A program made the position numbers and the translations under genes. The notes under the pieces were generated by a model. The model did not search any database. It worked only from the letters and a program-made list of their open reading frames with translations, and had not been told where the DNA came from. 64,000 nt of DNA from Streptomyces sp. WMMB 322 (lineage in GTDB: Bacteria; Actinomycetota; Actinomycetes; Streptomycetales; Streptomycetaceae), in the NCBI RefSeq assembly GCF_900090145.1, contig NZ_FMHI01000003.1, forward strand, positions 310,638-374,637. Direction: 5' to 3'. Below, in pieces: positions 60,413 through 64,000 of this stretch (position 1 is its first letter; every line of letters begins with the position of its first letter).

Positions 60413-62097
60413 GAGTCCTTGGAGACGAAGGTGCCCGCCAGCTTGTCGTGCCAGCACTGACGCCAGGGGCGGTCGAAGAGGCACCACAGAACGTTGAGAA
60501 TGCCGATCACCAGGAGCGACAGCACGCCGTACGTCAGCCAGCGCGTCAGGGCGCTGCCGAAGCCCGGCTTGTCCTGCTGCTCCATCGTCAGCACCCTCAG
60601 CCCGAACAGTTTCTTGCCCAGGGTGCGGCCCCAGCGCCCCGTGGGAAGCACCTCGTACAGCAGACCGAAGAGGAGCAGGGCACCGAGGACCAGGGCGAGA
60701 TAACCGCCGGTCGTACCGTCGATCAGCCAGACCGTCCTGGTCTCGCCCGCATCCCGGACCGCCTGGATCTTCGCCTCGACATGGTCCACGGACGGGCCGA
60801 TGAAGGGGAACGCGACGGCGGTTGCCACCACCCCGGTGAGCACACCGTCGACCACGCGGGCGCCCAGGCGCTTGCCCAGCGCGGCGGGACGCGCCTCCCG
60901 CTGCGCCTGCGCGAAGGGGTCGGCGGCCGGAGGACGCCAGGCCATCGCGGCCTCCGCGCCCGGAGCGGCATGCGCGTCGGGGCTGCCGCCGGGGGCGCCG
61001 CCTGCCAGGTCGTGCACCTGCTGGGCCCAGGACGGCTGCGCGGGCGCGGGCGCGGCGCCCTGGTGCGGTGCGCCCTGGTGCGGTGCGCCCTGATGCGGTG
61101 CGCCCTGATGCGGTGCGGCCTGATGCGGCACGGCCGGAGGGGCCTGGGGTGCCGCGCCCGGGGCGGGCGACTGCGGCTGCGCGGGCGAGCCCTGACCGGG
61201 AACTGAGGGAGGCTGCTGCGCGGCCGGCGACGGCGCGGCCGCGGAGGACGGCGTGTGCCCGCCGCCCGTGCCGTACTGCTGCACGTCCGCGCGGCGCAGC
61301 CCGACGGTGTGCTCGGGCACCTGCGCGCCGGCGGCGTAGCTGCCGGCGCCGCGCGCGTCCTGCGCCTCCTGCCTGAACGCCTCGGGGCTCATCGCCCGCA
61401 TCTGGAAGGTGCCGTCCCGGGGAGGCGAGCCCGCGGCGTCCCCGCCGGCGGCGGGGGACGCGGGGGCACCGGGCGAAGCGGAACCGGGGGCGGCGGCCGC
61501 GGCGCTGTCCGTGCGGCCCTCCGGGCCCGTTTCACCGGCGGGCCGTCCCCAGCCCCCGCGAGGATCGGCGGCGGCGTCCGCGACGGCGGCCGTTCCCTCA
61601 CCGCCCTCACGGCCCCACGAAATGCGCTCGTCGCTGCGGCCCGCGAGACCGCCCTGCTGCGCGGCGTCGGCCTGCCACGCCGACGCCGGTTCGGGGCGCT
61701 GCCCGTGGAGCCGGCTCGGATCGTCCCAGTCGATGGCCCCCGGGGCTGCGACCTCGCCGCGCGGGCGCACCTCGGGCAGATGCGCATCGTCGCCGGTGCG
61801 GGCGGCGGGCAACTGCGGCTCCGGGCCGGCGCCGCCGTCCGTCGCCTCGTCGAGGAAGACGGGGCCGGTCTCCTCCGCCGGCGCCGGCTCCTCCCGGGTG
61901 GGCGGGGCGACCGCCGACGACGCGGCGGCCGACGACGGCGGCGTGGGCATCGCCTCGCCCTCTTCGGGCTCGGGCCGGCTGGTGCCGGGCACCCACGAGG
62001 AGCCGTTCCAGTAGCGGATGTAGCCGGGGATGGACGGATCCGGATAGAAGCCGGGGGCAGGGCTTCCGCCGGCGGATCCTGAGAGGGGCGCGCTCAT
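60394..62097 (-). CDS. DUF2510-RDD membrane protein with long disordered linker
   Basis: 567-aa protein. Residues 13-38 (APGFYPDPSIPGYIRYWNGS, then WVPGT) are a DUF2510 module. The next 380 residues are Ala/Pro/Gly-rich and probably disordered, including five PHQGA-type repeats. The RDD domain follows at about 420 (LGKRLGARVVDGVLTGVVAT), with GRTLGKKLFGLRV and CWHDKLAGTFV. ATG 62097 is chosen because DUF2510 begins there; no strong ribosome binding site is seen. RDD and DUF2510 functions are unknown. Confidence 0.82.
   Translation of the reverse strand: MSAPLSGSAGGSPAPGFYPDPSIPGYIRYWNGSSWVPGTSRPEPEEGEAMPTPPSSAAASSAVAPPTREEPAPAEETGPVFLDEATDGGAGPEPQLPAARTGDDAHLPEVRPRGEVAAPGAIDWDDPSRLHGQRPEPASAWQADAAQQGGLAGRSDERISWGREGGEGTAAVADAAADPRGGWGRPAGETGPEGRTDSAAAAAPGSASPGAPASPAAGGDAAGSPPRDGTFQMRAMSPEAFRQEAQDARGAGSYAAGAQVPEHTVGLRRADVQQYGTGGGHTPSSAAAPSPAAQQPPSVPGQGSPAQPQSPAPGAAPQAPPAVPHQAAPHQGAPHQGAPHQGAPHQGAAPAPAQPSWAQQVHDLAGGAPGGSPDAHAAPGAEAAMAWRPPAADPFAQAQREARPAALGKRLGARVVDGVLTGVVATAVAFPFIGPSVDHVEAKIQAVRDAGETRTVWLIDGTTGGYLALVLGALLLFGLLYEVLPTGRWGRTLGKKLFGLRVLTMEQQDKPGFGSALTRWLTYGVLSLLVIGILNVLWCLFDRPWRQCWHDKLAGTFVSKDSGEIRL
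61055..61129. repeat. 15-bp tandem repeat encoding PHQGA units
   Basis: Five in-frame 15-bp copies (GCGCCCTGGTGCGGT and close variants) inside the RDD linker. Copy changes would lengthen or shorten the protein by five residues. Confidence 0.9.
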
Positions 62098-62362
62098 AGT
62101 GTCCAGGTCCCGTATCTGTTTCGACTGTTGTGTCGTCTTGTGACGTACGCACTCCGCGGTTGACCCGCGCGGCGCAACCGAGAAGCGTAGTGTCCACATC
62201 TACCAGACAGGGCCGACAACTTGCCCGCCCGTGCTGGACGCACCTGCCCACTCTGAGGAGAGAATGGCGCGAACACGCGTAACCGGCCACGGCCTGGGCC
62301 CTCTTCAGTGCACGCCAAGACAGGCTGCGCGACTGATCACAGGATCACGAAAGGGCGGTCCG

Positions 62363-62839
62363 ATGAACCTCGTCGTCGAATGTGAACTCGAGATCAGGCT
62401 GGTGCTCTCGCCCGAGCACAGCCTTCCCGTACAGGCGCGTCTGACCTACCTCGCGGAGGACCCCTACGCCGCGCACATCGCCTTCCACGTGGGCGCGGGT
62501 GCGCCCGTCACCTGGACGTTCGCGAGGGAACTGCTCGTCGAGGGCGTCTTCCGCCCGTGCGGAGAGGGGGATGTCCGGGTGTGGCCCGCGAAGGTTCAGG
62601 GGCGTGACGTGATCTGTGTGGCGCTCTCCTCCCCCGACGGCGACGCCCTGCTGGAGACACCGTCCGGTGCCGTGTCCGACTGGCTGGAGCGCACGCTGCG
62701 GGCCGTGCCGGCGGGCAGCGAGAGCGAAGTGCTGGGCGTGGACGCCGGGTTGGCCGAACTGTTGCGGGCGGGGCACGCCGACGGGGTGTGCCTGACCGAT
62801 CAGTCACCGTCCGACGAGGCAGGCGACGCCGAGATGTGA
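62363..62839 (+). CDS. ssgG: SsgA-like protein (SALP family), probably SsgG
   Basis: 158-aa actinomycete-specific protein of the SsgA-like family, which guides septum placement and spore-wall events. Motifs: LPVQARLTYLAEDPYAAHIA, VTWTFARELLVEGVFRPCGE and GDVRVWPAK. AAAGGG is 8 nt before the ATG. The symbol rests on remembered position: ssgG is SCO2924, between a protease gene region and the FAD oxidase. In S. coelicolor SsgG affects septum-site placement. Confidence 0.85.
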   Translation: MNLVVECELEIRLVLSPEHSLPVQARLTYLAEDPYAAHIAFHVGAGAPVTWTFARELLVEGVFRPCGEGDVRVWPAKVQGRDVICVALSSPDGDALLETPSGAVSDWLERTLRAVPAGSESEVLGVDAGLAELLRAGHADGVCLTDQSPSDEAGDAEM

Positions 62840-62989
62840 GGGTGAATTTCCCTCAGACTTTCACTCGATCCGACGAATGTGCGTCGAGCCTGAACATCCC
62901 ACGCACGGTGGGGAGTTCGACGGATCGCATCGTCGACCGACAGGTCCGCCGCCCGGGAGCGCCGGCTGCACGCCGCCGGTCCGGAAGGA

Positions 62990-63011
62990 GCACGGCCGGT
63001 CCGGGCCGTGC
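62990..63011. terminator. Hairpin between ssgG and the FAD oxidase
   Basis: GCACGGCC and GGCCGTGC pair over a 6-nt loop between convergent genes. Confidence 0.6.
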
Positions 63012-63073
63012 GCCCGCTGCCCGTCCGTCCCCGTCCCGTACGCCTGTTGCCTTGCGTTGCGTGTCCGGGCGTC

Positions 63074-64000
63074 TCAGAAGAGCTTGCCGGGATTGAGCAG
63101 GCCCAGCGGGTCGAGGACCTTCTTGATGCCGCGCTGCATCTCCAGCCCCACCGGGCCGAGTTCGCGCGCCAGCCACTCCTTCTTGAGGACGCCCACGCCG
63201 TGTTCGCCGGTGATGGTGCCGCCCAGTTCGAGGCCGAGCGCCATGATGGCGTCGAACGCCTCGTGCGCGCGGCGCGTCTCGTCCTCGTCGTCCGGGTCGA
63301 AGCAGACGGTCGGGTGGGTGTTGCCGTCCCCCGCGTGCGCGCAGACGCCGATCGTCAGCCCGTACTTCTCGCTGATGGCGGCGGTGCCGTCCAGCATGTC
63401 GGCCAGCTTCGTCCGCGGCACGCAGACGTCGTCGATCAGGCTCGTGCCCGGGAGTGCCTCCAGCGCCCAGTGCACGCTGCGCCGCGCCTCGAGAAGCAGC
63501 TCCGACTCGGCGGGAGTCTCCGCCGGTACGACCTGGCTCGCGCCGGCAGCCTCGCACAGCTCGCCCACCGCTGCGAGGTCGGCGGCCGGGTCGTCCGTGT
63601 CGAACGCGGCGAACAGCAGTGCCTCGGTGGACTCCGGAAGTCCCATGTCCCTCAGGGCGTTGACGGCCCGCAGCGTCGTGCGGTCCATCAGTTCCATCAG
63701 CGAGGGGACGTGGCCGCACTCCATGATCCGGCCGACGGCGTCGCCCGCCGCGGCGGCGGAGGGGAACTCGGCGGCCAGCGCCAGCTGTCGGGGCGGCCGC
63801 GGCTTGAGTGCCAGCACGGCACGCACGACGACGCCGAGGCTGCCCTCGGAGCCGACGAACAGCCGCGTCATGTCGTAGCCGGCGACGCCCTTCGCCGTGC
63901 GGCGCCCCGTCGACATCAGCCGTCCGTCGGCCAGTACGACGTCGAGGCCGAGCACGTACTCCGCCGTCACCCCGTATTTCACGCAGCACAGACCGCCGGC
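63074..64000 (-). CDS. FAD-linked oxidase (glycolate/D-lactate dehydrogenase type), 5' truncated by window
   Basis: C-terminal part (about 309 codons) of an FAD-linked 2-hydroxyacid oxidase, GlcD/D-lactate dehydrogenase family; the frame runs off the right edge. Visible: DVVLADGRLMSTGRRTAKG and YDMTRLFVGSEGSLGVV from the FAD-binding domain, then the FAD-oxidase C domain with CAHAGDGNTHPTVCFDP (His ligands) and ITGEHGVGVLKKEWL. The N-terminal flavin-binding region is outside the window. Confidence 0.9.
   Translation of the reverse strand, partial: AGGLCCVKYGVTAEYVLGLDVVLADGRLMSTGRRTAKGVAGYDMTRLFVGSEGSLGVVVRAVLALKPRPPRQLALAAEFPSAAAAGDAVGRIMECGHVPSLMELMDRTTLRAVNALRDMGLPESTEALLFAAFDTDDPAADLAAVGELCEAAGASQVVPAETPAESELLLEARRSVHWALEALPGTSLIDDVCVPRTKLADMLDGTAAISEKYGLTIGVCAHAGDGNTHPTVCFDPDDEDETRRAHEAFDAIMALGLELGGTITGEHGVGVLKKEWLARELGPVGLEMQRGIKKVLDPLGLLNPGKLF

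Overview
The window reads as ordinary chromosomal DNA of a Streptomyces or very close relative. It is very GC-rich, with GC-biased third codon positions, frequent GTG starts, and long perfect hairpins without U-runs as terminators. It carries genus-typical developmental genes: a SsgA-like protein, a PAS-GGDEF-EAL c-di-GMP protein, and the CslA/GlxA/LPMO/GH6 set for a hyphal-tip glycan. From memory (no search was run), the order follows the S. coelicolor SCO2817 to SCO2925 region. No phage, IS, CRISPR or secondary-metabolite cluster was seen.

Layout. 0.2-4.4 kb: secreted M6 protease, cdgA, LysE-type exporter. 4.5-15.5 kb: a catabolic/import block with a flavin monooxygenase, two Asp/Glu-racemase-superfamily enzymes, a D-2-hydroxyacid dehydrogenase, an amidase, a DUF3830 protein, a four-gene polar amino acid/ectoine-type ABC importer and an IclR regulator. 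A 36-bp inverted repeat sits in its divergent promoter. 15.6-25.7 kb: tRNA-Lys, an AA10 LPMO behind a DasR-type dre site, an AlkZ-like protein, cslA-glxA, an AGCS symporter and a GH6 lipoprotein. 25.8-33 kb: HAD phosphatase, ROK regulator with an acidic insert, Gfo/Idh/MocA oxidoreductase across a 27-bp palindrome, FAH hydrolase, a second YidC, rdgB and tRNA-Leu. 33-46 kb: a four-repeat HNH protein, bcp, DUF3618, GroES-like protein, bifunctional PBP, a three-gene ABC-2 exporter, SGNH hydrolase, DUF445, lipoprotein and rph. 46-48 kb: nagF and nagE2, divergent around two dre sites. 48-55.7 kb: MBL hydrolase, PemK-like membrane protein, the cysteine module (leader peptide, cysO, cysM, JAMM protease), DUF2017-clpS, pncB and pncA. 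55.7-64 kb: a large M6 protease, two RDD membrane proteins, ssgG and a truncated FAD oxidase.

How the parts connect. GlcNAc import (nagF/nagE2) and the LPMO both carry dre-like sites, so chitin sensing and the tip-glycan locus are probably tied through DasR. The cysteine genes form a sulfur-carrier pathway in which the JAMM protease must trim a CysO that here has ten residues after its diglycine. The 4.5-15.5 kb block looks like one substrate-specific uptake and breakdown unit whose substrate I cannot name. rdgB and rph, usually neighbours in actinobacteria, are 12 kb apart and in orientations that fit an inversion. Many intergenic gaps hold short perfect tandem duplications.
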